NCBI GenBank assembly: GCA_026874595.1 | Contig: CM049315.1 | Location: 67,775,916-67,839,915 of the forward strand | DNA length: 64,000 nt | Source of the DNA: Sipunculus nudus | Taxonomy: Eukaryota > Annelida > Sipuncula > Golfingiida > Sipunculidae | Reading direction: 5' to 3' | In this document: positions 47,440 to 59,269 of the stretch, piece by piece | How the letters are laid out: every line of letters begins with the position of its first letter | Numbering within the stretch: the stretch's first letter is position 1 | Program-made: the position numbers and the translations under genes | The notes under the pieces: model-generated | What the model was told of the DNA's origin: nothing | Seen by the model: only the letters and a program-made list of their open reading frames with translations | Databases searched by the model: none

Positions 47440-48985
47440 GGAAGAGAACAGCCCCTGTCCTCATTTACAAGAGCAGCCTACAGAGAGCTTAAACCTCCAC
47501 ATGGGCCAAACATTTGGAACCAAAATATAACAAGTTTTAAAATTAAGTCTAGGTGATAACTATTATAAATACTAAATCAACTATTATATGGATTTATGAT
47601 ATTAGATAATATGTGCAAATCGTATCAATTATATGGGGACCCAAATGAACATGGAACAAGTAGTAATTACTCTTAATTATTAGCAGATAATTTGACATCG
47701 TTAATAATTACAATCTTTTTCCTTTCTACTTGCCTCCAACTATTGGGCTTCTTATTCACAAAGGTTTCCTTCTCATGATAATATTATTTTCGTAAATATT
47801 TGCGTATCTGAAACCCGCACAAACTAAAAGGCAACCACAGTATCAGGTGCAAATCTGTCACCTGTGACTTTTACTTTGACCAAAGGTTAGTTTTGGAGAA
47901 TTAGCAGCGTTGTATATCTAGTGCAAACATGGGCAGAAATAAAAGGTTTCTCATTTTTAGGAAAGTGTGAAAAAGTTAAATAATCAGACTGCAATGTCTG
48001 ATAATTAAAAGCTTGATCACAGCTTCACTGAGCACAAATGCTGCCAATAAGAACAAGCAAAGATTTGAAGAGTGATCTCAATTTGAGATAAAAAAATAAC
48101 TAGGGAGGAAGATGGGGTTTCCTTCCACAAACCCATGCTATGCATCTTATGCGGGTGGACTTTCTTAAGCACACAAGGACTTATGAAAATCCCTTAATGC
48201 TATAAATACAAGTATTTCATGAGTAGAGGTTGTGTTGATAATGCAGTGGGAGTGATAATCTTAATTAGGACAGTATCCTTGAACACCATTTGAATGAGAA
48301 ATAACACTAAAATTTAATGATTAATTCCTGCTAATTAGACTAATTATCCCACAATGCATGAAAAATATACTGATAACTATTAGAGTTATATTACAAACTA
48401 ATGAAAACATAACCTCCTTGCCTAATGGCTGAAATTACACTTGATTGGTTTTAACCTGCATTAAGATATTAGTTTACTGTTTTAAATATATTTATGAGAT
48501 GATATTTACCACAGACATAGGTAATCCTGTGATTTAATGAAACCATTCATTCTTGTGCCAAAAGATTTAAGTAATTTATCAGATTGCTAAGCTCATTATT
48601 TCTTTGATTAAACAAGGTGAATATTTTATATATTTAATCAGGTTAACTACACAATATTTAATAACAATATTTAATTAAGTTAATTACACATAAGTGGCTT
48701 ATCAAATCAGTCAGGTGTGGCATAAAAGTTCGAAGTTAACATTATGAGGATTAAAAAGGGAGGAATAGGGATATTTATTAATTGAATGCAGACAGAATGT
48801 AAGAAACAGAAAAGTCAGGCTTTGTAATGACTCAGAACTGAAAGGAATCAATTAACTGTTGATTGGCTGATTGCTGTCAGTGTTGTGCCATTTTAATTAA
48901 ATCTACTTCTGCATTTTTTTTTAATTTGTTTGCACCAAAAAGCTTATGGGTATGATGTCATCCATCAGCCATCAATGTTTCTCTC
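47440..48985. other. AT-rich intron-like DNA
   Basis: Unusually rich in TTAATTA/TAATTA homeodomain-type words (for example 48270-48345, 48640-48700, 48890-48900) but no repeat or exon is seen. Confidence 0.4.
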
Positions 48986-48990
48986 TTACT

Positions 48991-49120
48991 GCCTCCGCCA
49001 GGAGAGTATGCAATAATTCCTGTGTGTGTGTGTTTGTGTGTGTGTTTGTTCACAACATAACTCATGCAATCATGAATGGAATCTGATGAAATTTTCAGGG
49101 CATTTCAGGAATGGGGCAAG
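48991..49120. repeat. Repeat fragment with (TG)n
   Basis: GCCTCCGCCAGGAGAGTATG is followed by an interrupted TG tract at about 49020-49050 and CATAACTCATGCAATCATGA. The same block order occurs at 44486-44610. Confidence 0.7.
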
Positions 49121-49349
49121 GAAGAATAAGTTAGAGTTTGGTGTTGATACTCAAAGGGGACTGACAATGCAAGTCAATACAATAGGGCCTAAAAAAAATT
49201 CAATTTCTAGCCTAATTTTTCAGCTCAAATTTCAGATATAAACAGAATAAATACTTATGTATACATGCTGTGAAAATTCAACAGTTCTTACAGGAACCAG
49301 GGGTCTCTACGCTCAGCTGTACTTGTCTACAAGGATATTCTGAAGACAT

Positions 49350-50280
49350 TTTTCCAGAATGACGGTCCTGTGACCTTCATCTTTGACCATCAAAATGATT
49401 CTTACTTAAGTGGTGGGTCATTAACAAATCAAGTTTGAACCCAATCTGTCAAGCCAAAGCAGAATTATCATCCATAAACTAATTTGTGAAAGGATGGGCC
49501 CTGTAACCTTGACCTTTGACCCTATGACCCCAAATCAAAAAGAATCTTCCCCTTTCAGCAAGTGAGTAATATCTTGAAGATGGAAGGTTTGAGATGAAAA
49601 GTTTGGCTTGAAATGCATACACATTCCTTTTAAAGAAATGGGTCCTGTGACCTTGACCTTTGACCTTTGGACACCAAAATTAAAAGGGTTCTTACTTTAG
49701 TTGTGAGCCATATAAAAGTTAAGTTTGAAACCAATATGTCAAACTAAACTGGAGTTATCATCAGGAAACTAATTTGTAAACAGATGGCCCCTGTGACCAT
49801 GACCTTTGACCTTGTGACCCCAAATTAATTTTTGCTCTCCCGATACTGGCAAGTCAGCTAAATGTGCATGATGGAAAGTTTGGGATGAAAAGCTTGGCTT
49901 AAAATACAGCCATTGTCTTTTTAAAAAGAGAGTCTTGTGACCTTGACCTTTTACCTCATGACCCAAAAATCATACAGGTTCTTTCTTTATTGGTGGGCCA
50001 TTTGTAAATTGTGTTTGAAATCCATATATCGATCCAACCTGGAGTTATCATCTGGAAACAAATTTGTGTGGATGGATGGATTGACTTACAGACAGACAGG
50101 GTGATTACTACATAGGGCATCCACTTGTGATCAATAAACACATCAGGTTTTGGGACACTAGATGGAATCACAGCTGAGAAACTGACATGATTGTCAAAAA
50201 ATTGAAAAATATTCTTAAAAATATATAAAACAAGGGACCTATGGGTCACTGTGCTCAGCTGACGTTAACCTTGAAGGTAA
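49350..50280 (-). mobile_element. TGACC-repeat element (family of 22770)
   Basis: Several diverged units of about 280 bp with CCTGTGACCTTGACCTTTGA and AGTTATCATC...GGAAAC words. A GACAGACAGG tract lies at 50090. The border block AACAAGGGACCTATGGGTCA, CTGTGCTCAGCTGACG sits at 50228-50262 and is repeated at 55728. The orientation of the complete element is unclear. No coding capacity. Confidence 0.65.
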
Positions 50281-50284
50281 AAAT

Positions 50285-50618
50285 CTAAAATAATATTAAA
50301 TGGAGATAAAGTGTAAGAGGAAGAGGTAATAAAGGCCATGGTTGGTTTATATGATTGGTTTGTATTGATGAGCAAGAAATTGTTGCAAAAAAAATTTTGT
50401 GACCTGACCATGTGTTTCCTAATGTTGAAACTAAAGCATGTGAGCAGTTTGTGAAAAAATGATCTGTACTATTACCATGATCATTAGTTGGTTTTTCAAT
50501 TAACTGTTGACATTTCAGTAGTTTACACATTTGTTCAATTGAATCTATTTTTTTGTATAATATATATTATTAAATATATATGTATTTTTTTTATGAAATG
50601 TATACAGTTGAAATATAG
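50285..50618. other. AT-rich DNA, no gene seen
   Basis: Unique sequence; open frames on both strands without support. Confidence 0.45.
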
Positions 50619-50621
50619 CTA

Positions 50622-52150
50622 CCGTAGATCCGCGTTTTGCCGCCGCACGTCGTCTAATGGCCGCACCCCATGTTCGTAAAATATCTGGAAGGCTCCTTCA
50701 CTGGAGAAAAAAATTCCCAAAACCTTACTTAATGGCCGCACCACATTCTCATCACGTTCCATTGCCGGGTGAGGTATGGGAACACAACGAAAAAAGGTTC
50801 TTTCTTAAACGCTAGGCTGCAGCTAGGTACGCAGCGGTATGCTGATATGCGGTCAGGCATAACAGTTTTGGGAAACAGTTGCAACTGTGTATGTTGCTTG
50901 GCTAATTAATTAATTAAATTAATTGGTTAAATCGCCTGATCTATCCGATTAGAATAGATGACAATTTGTTCGGTTTATAACGACTCATCCAAGACGAATA
51001 CTAGTAGGGCCACGAAATTAATTTAACACATCACTGAATGCCGGAGAATCTTGCGCCTTTAACTTGGCTAATTAAAGTTCAATGAGACATCAAAGCATTG
51101 TATGGGACGACTGTAGTTTAAATATTATTTAGACATTATACATCGTCGGTCATTTAACAACAAAACATTAAATAAACGACACATTCGTCGGTGATCAGAA
51201 AACCTCGGGTTGTGCTGATCATAATATATGCAAAATGGTGTCCGAACCGGCAAAAGATGCCACATAAAATGATTACGGAACTAGCGGGCCTTGGTGTACC
51301 TTGCGCCTTTACCCTGGCTAATTAAACTTCAGTGGGACATCATAGCCAACGGTACTCTTTATGATGCTTTTATTTACACTCTATACAACGTCGGTCAATT
51401 AACAACCGTGACAAAACCTTTGTATAAGCGAATCCCGCGTCGAGCCTTTTCGGGTACTCCCAGGGTCCTGCTGATCATAATATATACACACTGGTGCCCG
51501 AACCGTCTGCTAGCAAAGTGTGCCATATTTAAAGATTACGGAACTAGCTGGTGAGGTTATGACATTTGAGCGCCATCTATTGACAATGTAATGAACGAAG
51601 AAGTATCTGAACGTGAGCGCAGGTTTAATTGCCGAAGAACGTATGGTCTTTGGTTATCTTTTGTTTAACAGTTTATTTGAAAAGAAATGATATGTTCAAG
51701 AAATATCTTAAAATAATGTTTTACCGATATTGCAGCCATACTCAAATATAGGTACAACCGTTAGTCTTGATAGAATGCATAATTTGGCGAGTGAATATCG
51801 ATCTTTTATCAATCATTGCGTGAAAATTGCCGTGGTTTATGACTGACTCAGAAAATTTTCATAATACATATAAGCCTGTTTAAAATATCAATTTTACATT
51901 TTATAAAATTAATAATGAATAAAATTAATATATAAATATGCAGTATCATAACATGTACGTTCTCAGTATTCACTTCTTCCTCAGCCTATTATCGCCCATT
52001 GCGCCTCGGCGGGCCGTCTAGTCACTTGTACATGTTTGAATCTAGCCTAACCTGCGTTTTAAAGCCGCATCCCTTGTCGAGAAATATTAGTCAGGATTTT
52101 TGGCTGTAAGTCTTATTTTATGGCCGCGGCGGCAAAACGCGGATCTACGG
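50622..52150. mobile_element. 1.53-kb DNA transposon-like element with perfect 25-bp TIRs
   Basis: The left end (CCGTAGATCCGCGTTTTGCC plus GCCGC) and the right end are perfect 25-bp reverse complements. TA is present on both sides (50620-50621 and 52151-52152), the target duplication of Tc1/mariner/pogo-type transposons. Sub-terminal TAATGGCCGCACC and TATGGCCGC words repeat near the ends. The interior contains a diverged direct duplication (TTGCGCCTTTAACTTGGCTA at 51051, TTGCGCCTTTACCCTGGCTA at 51301) extending to GATTACGGAACTAGC, with LTR-unlike CpG-rich sequence. No transposase is recognised, so the element appears non-autonomous. The perfect ends suggest fairly recent movement. Confidence 0.8.
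51051..51554. repeat. Internal 250-263-bp direct duplication
   Basis: Two tandem, diverged copies inside the TIR element. Each starts TTGCGCCTTTA and includes GTCGGTCA, TGCTGATCATAATATA and ACTGGTGCCCGAACC-like blocks, ending GATTACGGAACTAGC. The 87-codon frame at 51291-51554 lies over the second copy. The first copy does not keep it open, so it is unlikely to be coding. Confidence 0.7.
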
Positions 52151-52152
52151 TA

Positions 52153-53270
52153 ATTAACAACATAAAACAGGGCAAACAAAGCCTGATCTCAAATTCTGCT
52201 GAGGCAGGAAAATAATGAACAAATCTTTGTATTAAATCCTCATTTTTTTATCACATCAATTATTTTCTAGTTTTATTGGGGTGGTGATATGAGAATAACT
52301 GTACCCTGTCACAGCAGGGGACCTCCCCCAGTGACTGTAACAAATCAGAAACCCTGGCATAGCTGACTTTCAGTGACCTGGAGTGGGACCCTGCATCTGT
52401 AATCATAGCAAGTGACTACCGGTACAGAAACCATTTGAAAAGCTAAGAGAAAATGGCCCAGCTTAAATGAACCTCTGTAAATTATAGAATAATGGACATG
52501 AGCTAAAGCATATGGACTGTGTAATAAATGAAACCTTTGGCCTGAAACCATTTAGTGATGCACCAAGGGAAAAAATGGGCCTACGGTAAGTGTCATATAA
52601 AAGTTCCATTTCATAAACAAATAATGTGTGAAGGTAATAAAGTTTTCAAAAGTTAAATATATGGCCATATGAGTTAAAAATTAATCCCACAAAGTTTGAC
52701 CAATATTCCTAATTTTAAAAACTAGGTTTAACAGTGTTATTCACACCTAGGCCCCGCCAATTTTAAGAGATATGAATGAAATGCTACCAAGTATTTATAT
52801 CTTTTTAAATCTTGTCAGTTAGCACTTACATTAGGTCCTTATATTTTACCATATTTGAATATTAGGATTAAATTCCAGAAAATTTTGTTCTTTAAAAAAA
52901 TCAAAATTGTCCAAGTCTCGACAAAAAGAATTTTTTTAACATAAAAATTTTAAGCTTTGTCTTGTATATTAGTCCTATGTTTCGAAGCGGTGGGTCAGGG
53001 AGGGGTCTCTGTTGTTACTGTTCATCGCTGAAAAAATGTGAAATTATAAGATTCATCTTGTTTAGAGTACACGTCTATCAACAGAATGGGGTGGGGGGGG
53101 GGGGGGGGGAGAAAGGCTCCCTGTGGTATTTATGCTGGCAGCCTGATCAAGCTCAACAAGAGAGAGGGCTTGCCTGAGTGATGGGATTACATAATAGCCT
53201 GGGGAGCATTGAGAGTTGCACTGAATGACCTACGATGACCTCAGTGGACTGCTTGACAATGTAAGGGAAT
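52153..53270. other. Unique DNA with G17 tract
   Basis: A run of 17 G at 53093-53109. A possible 30-nt plus-strand exon (52551-52580) between AAACCATTTAG and ACG|GTAAGTG is too short to call. No gene is supported. Confidence 0.45.
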
Positions 53271-53271
53271 A

Positions 53272-54852
53272 CAACAAGAGCCTCCAAACAAAATAAATCA
53301 CCAGCCTAATTTTGCAGCTTTTATTTTCAAATTTCAGATTTTAACAGATTAAATCCTTATGTGTACATGCTGTGAAAATAACATCCACAGTACTAACAGG
53401 AAAAAATTGTGCCGTGGCCAAAGTTGGGCAAAATTTAAGGTACTGATTTTATATTTATGCTAATAACTTAAAAAAATGCATTTTTCAGATCTAATTTTTC
53501 GGTATACAATTGAATCTTAATTAAATGATGTTATATTCCTGAAAAAAAGTCTCAGCCATTCTTATTTTAAGTGAGTAAATATATATCCTGATTTTTTACA
53601 AGGTGCATTATGTTTGGGCCTGTAACTTCAACAAATTATGCAATACTGACCGAAATTTTGGTATGTACATAGGAAATGTATGGAAGAATATGAATATTTA
53701 CAATTACATCTACCAGGTAAACAAAAGTAGGGTCATGATGCTAGAAAATACAAATACATTAAGGCTTCTAAAAAACTTCAATAGCTAGACTAATTTTTAA
53801 GCTTATACTTTCAAATTCAAAATTCATCAGATTAAATCCACATGTAAACTGGCTGTGAAAATTAAATCAAATGTACTTATAAGAAAAAAACGTGACATGG
53901 TCAATTTAGGCAATTTTAAGGTACCTTTTTTTTTTATTTTTGCTAATATTTTAAAAAATTTAACAGATTTTGATCTAATTTTGGGTATACAATTTAATTT
54001 TGATTGATTAAAGATATATTACTGGAAAAAAGTCCATAGCTTTAAAATGTTTTGTTTTAAGTGATCAAATATCTTTCCTGATTTTTTCCAAAATGCATTA
54101 TGTTTAGGTCCATAACTTTTTTAAATTATATAATACAGACCTTATTTCTGGCATGTACATAGGAACTATATAGAGGAATATTTATGGTAAATATGAGGAA
54201 AAACAGATGAGTAGTTTCAATATTAGGCAGTCCTGAAGTGTGAAAATAGGTTTTTAATAAAAAATTGAGGTTTTTCCTTAATTTCTCAAAGGAACGAAGT
54301 CGCAAAGACCCAGTTTTCGGCTTGGTAGGAGATCTTGGGGACATCTAACATTATGCTGAATTTTGGATTCCTAGGTCTTACGGTTTCAAAACGTGCCACA
54401 TCTACGGACGGACAGACAGACAGACGGACGGACAACGGACAATGGACCACGACTATAGCTCAGAAGTGGCACCACCACTTTTTGGGAACTGACCAAAAAA
54501 GTCATGGTCAATATTCAAGGCAAGTTTCATGACAATCCATGCATTTATTATCAAGATATTTGAGGTATTGTATCAAATTTTTTATTATTCTGAGAAGTAG
54601 TTCCAAGCCCCATAGCTTGGAGGATATAGGTCGCAGTGACCTAATTTCAGGTTTCCAAGGAGATTTTTTATTGACCCACCTTGGATTTTGACTAATAAGT
54701 TTCTAAGACCAGCAGTTAAGATTTGTGCCCTGCTAACAGGTGACCGGAAGGCTGGACGGCATACGGACAAAGTGCCATTCCTTAACCTCAGTAGACTTAC
54801 AGTCAGCTGAGCTAAAAAATGAGCCATGGTCAAGGTAGGGCAAAATTCAAGG
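53272..54852 (+). mobile_element. Hairpin-ended repeat array (family D), left part
   Basis: Two units of about 480 bp (CATGCTGTGAAAAT, GTTGGGCAAAATTTAAGGTA, ATTATGTTTGGGCC, TTCTGGCATGTACATAGGAA) end at a GACGGACAGAC tract (54412-54435) and ACTATAGCTCAG. A shorter unit follows, with GGAGGATATAGGTCGCAGTG and the hairpin end GACTTACAGTCAGCTGAGCT (about 54797-54816). The next unit is interrupted at 54852 by an LTR insertion. The frame at 54126-54344 is repeat translation. Confidence 0.75.
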
Positions 54853-55691
54853 TGTCAGGGGTTGCCGACTTGCAGGTTCTCTCGTCAAACTCGAACTCAA
54901 GGCAGACATTATAAGACGTTCTTTAATCAATATATCAAAGACGTACAGGTTCGCACCATGCACATAGGCTAAAAATATATCAAAACAGCAGGCTACTGGA
55001 GACTTCACTCGAGACCTGAGACCTGAGACTTGACACTCTTTTCAGTGCCATCCCAGTATACTTATACATTCTACAGGCGTGAGTGAGGACCTTAACGAAA
55101 CAGGGGTTGCAAGGCTGGTGCTGATATCGCTATCTGGTCCAGTTAGAGTAAAAGTGTGTTTCTTGTTAACACTTATAATGAATATAATACAAAGAATACT
55201 TTACGATCAACAATAAATATTACCTTGCCGGATAGCTCACCGCACACTTAATCAGTGATACTAATTGTGACGTAATCATGAATTAGGGTTAACTAGTAAT
55301 GAGAAATAAACTTAGATTATAACATGTGGATTTTAATTTATCAACTGGAAAATTATTAATAACTGGCAAATTAAATAACGTAAGGTATCTTGGCATATAT
55401 GTACATAAAGAGAAGGAGCCCACCTGATACACTATTATTCTAAGAAATATGAATTAGGACCTGCTTGCAAATAAGAAATATACTTGAACAGAAAACACTT
55501 TCTCTCCATATGTATATATCCATATGGGATATTGAGCAGGGGTCGAGGGGAAGCCATCAGCCTAATTGCGCAGACGCTGGGCTTGGTGGCCTCTTACGCA
55601 ATCAGGCCGCAGAGACCAGAACTAATAGTTAACGGCTGGACATCAGTGTTCGCCTAGACCTCATATATGTATAAGTGTGTACTCTGTAACA
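54853..55691 (-). mobile_element. Solo LTR with AAGG target duplication
   Basis: The 839-bp insert has TG...CA ends (plus strand TGTCAGGGGTTGC to ACTCTGTAACA) and is flanked by AAGG on each side (54849-54852 and 55692-55695). The uninterrupted site is visible in a sister repeat at about 53430 (GGGCAAAATTTAAGGTACTG), which proves the borders. On the minus strand it has a TATAAG box near 55061-55066 and ATTAAA near its 3' end, so it reads leftward. It carries no coding region. A 4-bp duplication fits Ty3/gypsy-type integration, but the family is not identified. Confidence 0.8.
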
Positions 55692-55770
55692 AAGGTACAG
55701 ATTTTATTTTTATGCTAACAACTTAAACAAGGGACCTATGGGTCACGGCGCTCAGCTGTTATATGTGGAA
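55692..55770 (+). mobile_element. Continuation of the interrupted repeat and a new border block
   Basis: After the LTR the older repeat resumes (AAGGTACAGATTTTATTTTT, ATGCTAACAACTTAA). It then meets the border block CAAGGGACCTATGGGTCACG, GCGCTCAGCTG also seen at 50230. Confidence 0.65.
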
Positions 55771-55774
55771 AAAA

Positions 55775-56100
55775 AAAATGATTTAGAAATGAGGCACATG
55801 CTGGTTTTGTGTGGTAATAAATATAAGCTGTATTATGAGTTGTTGTTGTTTAGCTTATGTATGATTTTGATAGTACCTTTAGAGACAGGGAAGAGGATTG
55901 ATTTCATTTATTTTATTAACAAATGGAGTACTATTGTCACACAGATTTTGACTTGGCCGTATAACTTATAAGCAGAACATATAATATATGAGTTTATTTA
56001 TTTAAAAAAAATTACAAATATTGTCCCAAATATAATTTTTATTAAAAATAATAAGAGAATCATATGATTTTTTAAAAGGAAATATAACTGAAATGATTAT
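55775..56100. other. AT-rich spacer, no gene seen
   Basis: Short AT-rich stretch. The frame at 55738-55971 starts in the repeat border and is not called. Confidence 0.5.
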
Positions 56101-56103
56101 TAA

Positions 56104-58410
56104 AACTAGATATTTCTTGGCACCGCAGGTGCCATAGTATCGCCAGACAATTAATACCCCCCCCCCCTTTAAGAATAGGCCCCACATCTTCAGCAACAAT
56201 TAATATCAGACCACACTCATAGAAAAGGTCATTCTCATAGAAAAGGTCATGATCCAAATTTCAATATACATCATCCCCTAACCCATGTCTATGTATATGC
56301 AAGAAATCTGTCCATTAGTTTTTGACTTATAATGCTCACAGTACTGTTAAGTGGCAATGATGGGGTATTAAACGGCACGAAAACAAGTAAAAGAATAACA
56401 GGTGGCACCACCTGTTTCCAGTACATGACAACACTATCCAAGATCTTCGTTCAAGTTGATTTTTGGACCAATCAATGCATCCCTTATTGAGAAATTAATG
56501 ATTTTGTGTGATTTTCACCATATATGGCAATATTCAAGGTCAAGGCCACTCATTGGAAAGGTCATGACCCCTATTCAAATAAACATTATCCTATAACCTA
56601 TATCCATGTATATGCATATTATGAAAGAAATTTGTCCATTAGTTTTTGACTTAAAATGCTCACAGTAATGATAAATGGCAATGATGGGGTATTAAACGGC
56701 ACAAAACAAGTAAAAGAATAACAGGTGGTGCCACCTGTTTCCGGTACATGACAATACTTTCCAAGAACATTGAACATGTTGATTTTTGGACCAATGCATG
56801 CATGCCTTATTGAGATATTAATGATTTTGTGTCATTTTCACCATATATGGCAATATTCAAGGTCAAGGCCACTCTAATAGGAAAGGTCATGACTCCAATT
56901 TATATATACATTATCCCATAACCCATGTCTATGTATATGCATAATATGAAAGAAATCTGTCCATTAGTTTTTGACTTATAATGCTCACAGGTTATAAATG
57001 TACTGTTAAGTGGCAATGATGGGGTATTAAACGGCACGAAAACAAGTAAAAGAATAACAGGTGGCCCACCTGTTTCCGGCACATGACATTACTATCCAAG
57101 ATCTTCGGTCAAGTTGATTTTTGGACCAATGCATGCATCCCTTATTGAGAAATTAATGATTTTGTGTGATTTTCACCATATATGGCAATATTCAAGGTCA
57201 AGGCCACTCATTGGAAAGGTCATGACCCCTATTCAAATAAACATTATCCTATAACCCATATCCATGTATATGCATAATATGAAAGAAATTTGTCCATTAG
57301 TTTTTGACTTATAATGCTCACAGTACTGATAAATGGCAATGATGGGGTATTAAACGGCACAAAACAAGTGAAAGAATAACAGGTGGTGCCACCTGTTTCC
57401 GGTACATGACAATACTTTCCAAGAACATTGAACATGTTGATTTTTGGACCAATGCATGCATCCCTTATTGAGATATTAATGATTTTGTGTAATTTTTACC
57501 ATATATGGCAATATTCAAGGTCAAGGCCACTCTAATAGGAAAGGTCATGACCCCAATTAATATATACATCATCCCATAACCCATGTCTATGTATATGCAT
57601 AATATGAAAGAAATCTGTCCATTAGTTTTTGACTTATAATGCTCACAGGTTATAAATGTACTGTTAAGTGGCAATGATGGGGTATTAAACGGCACAAAAA
57701 CAAGTAAAAGAATAACAGGTGGCGCCATCTGTTTCCGGTACATGACATGACTATCCAAGATCTACCGTCAAGTTGATTTTTGGACCAATCCATGCATCCC
57801 TTATTGAGAAATTAATGATTTTGTGTGATTTTTACCATATATGGCAATATTCAAGGTCAAGGCCACTCTCATGGAAAAAGGTCATGACCCCAATTTAAAT
57901 AAACATCATCCCATAACCCATATCTATGTATTTGCATAATATGAAAGAAATCTGTCCATTAGTTTTTTTACTTATAATGCTCACAGTACTGTCAAGTAGC
58001 AATTTTGGGGGTATTAAACGGCACGAAAACAAGGAAAGAATAATAGGTGGCGCCACCAGTTTCTGGAACATGACAACCCTATCCATGATCTTCGATCAAC
58101 TTGATTTGGGGATCAATCCATGCAAGATTTCTTGAGATATTTAAGAATTTGTGTGATTTTCCCCAAAATTGAACCTATTCAAGGTCAAGGTCACTCTCCT
58201 AGTTGAGGTCATGACCTCATTTTAAATAGGCGTCGTCCTCTCACCCATATCTATACATATACCAAGTTTGGTAAAGATCCGTGAAATATTTTTTGAGTTA
58301 TTGTGTCCAAAAGAAATCTCTGCGGTGGCGGCGGCGGTGGCGGCGGCGGTGGCGGCGGCGGTGCGACCGTGGCTAAACCATAGTATCTCCAGACTATGTC
58401 TGGCGATACA
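56104..58410. mobile_element. Tandem-core element A, copy 4
   Basis: The left end AACTAGATATTTCTTGGCAC, GTATCGCCAGACA, a C run, and the right end AGACTATGTCTGGCGATACA mark element A. The core is about five units of alternating 323 and 334 bp (marker GGTATTAAACGGCAC at 56365, 56689, 57023, 57346, 57680 and 58012). Pairs are therefore repeated at exactly 657 bp. The end module with GGTCAAGGTCACTCTCCTAG and an interrupted CGG tract (58321-58363) follows. None of the 285-bp units of copy 3 are present. Frames at 56900-58135 are repeat translations. Confidence 0.8.
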
Positions 58411-58414
58411 ATAA

Positions 58415-59210
58415 TATTAAAGAATATATTCATGAATGCATCCATGAATACATTTTGAAAGTATTTGCACTGGTATTCATATACTTTCATTTTTACCTGA
58501 ATTACCATTCTTTATGCAAGAAATTTTATAATGGAGTACATATTCATATTTGTATTTAAAGACAATTGCGAAGTATTCACACCATGTCTGGTATTTATTC
58601 AGTTTTCACCAATGAAGTTGAGAATCCAGAATATACAAAATTCACACATTTAAATAATGATCATAAGTACCTAGTTTTAGAGCTTTTATTTATATTAAAA
58701 AAAAAATTAATGTAATATATTCATTTTGGACTAATTTCACATCAATGTACACACTAGACACAGTAGGAATCTAGATTAATATTATTAACTGCATCTTTGT
58801 CTATCATTAATTTCCTTCATATGATCCCTAATAATTAGTAATGAATAATATGATTTACTATTTTATCATTAAAATTGAACTGAAAAATACCATAGGTGAC
58901 TGCATGGTGTTATTTGGAATACGTGACATTCTACCCATTGATACAAGATTCTTATATCATCAGTAACTGCAAGTTAATTTCCTGTTATTATAAACTAACA
59001 AATTCCTTTTCTATTTTTCTTTAACTTGTTATTAAAAACCAATAAAAATTTATTAATTTATTGTTTATTGTTATGTTGTTGGTTAAAACTACTAGATGAG
59101 TTGGGTTGGACACCTGGATCAACTGTGGCTGGCCATAAGCTGCCTGGCTGCCCCGATGCATGCCTCTCCTCAAGCATGCATAATTTGCTGAAAGTTCAAC
59201 AAGGTCAACT
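58415..59210. other. AT-rich DNA, no gene seen
   Basis: Unique AT-rich sequence. The plus frame at 59026-59292 is an unsupported frame partly opposed to the next exon. Confidence 0.45.
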
Positions 59211-59213
59211 CAC

Positions 59214-59247
59214 AGGTGACTTAAGAGGGGCTGGAGAGAGCCAAGGT
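59214..59247 (-). CDS. Candidate 34-nt micro-exon, minus-strand gene
   Basis: Minus-strand acceptor (TTTTTATGAGACCATGTCAG) and strong donor (TCACCT|GTGAGTTG) bound 34 nt. Two frames are open; the one that fits both neighbours reads AC, then LGSLQPLLSH, then CT. AC completes G from the exon at 61456 (Asp) and CT is completed by T from the exon at 47347 (Leu). The short length makes this the least certain link in the main chain. Confidence 0.35.
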
Positions 59248-59269
59248 CTGACATGGTCTCATAAAAACA

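Noticed and set aside
52551-52580. 30-nt plus-strand exon ending at ACG|GTAAGTG
   Set aside because: Too short to distinguish from chance, with no phase partner on that strand.
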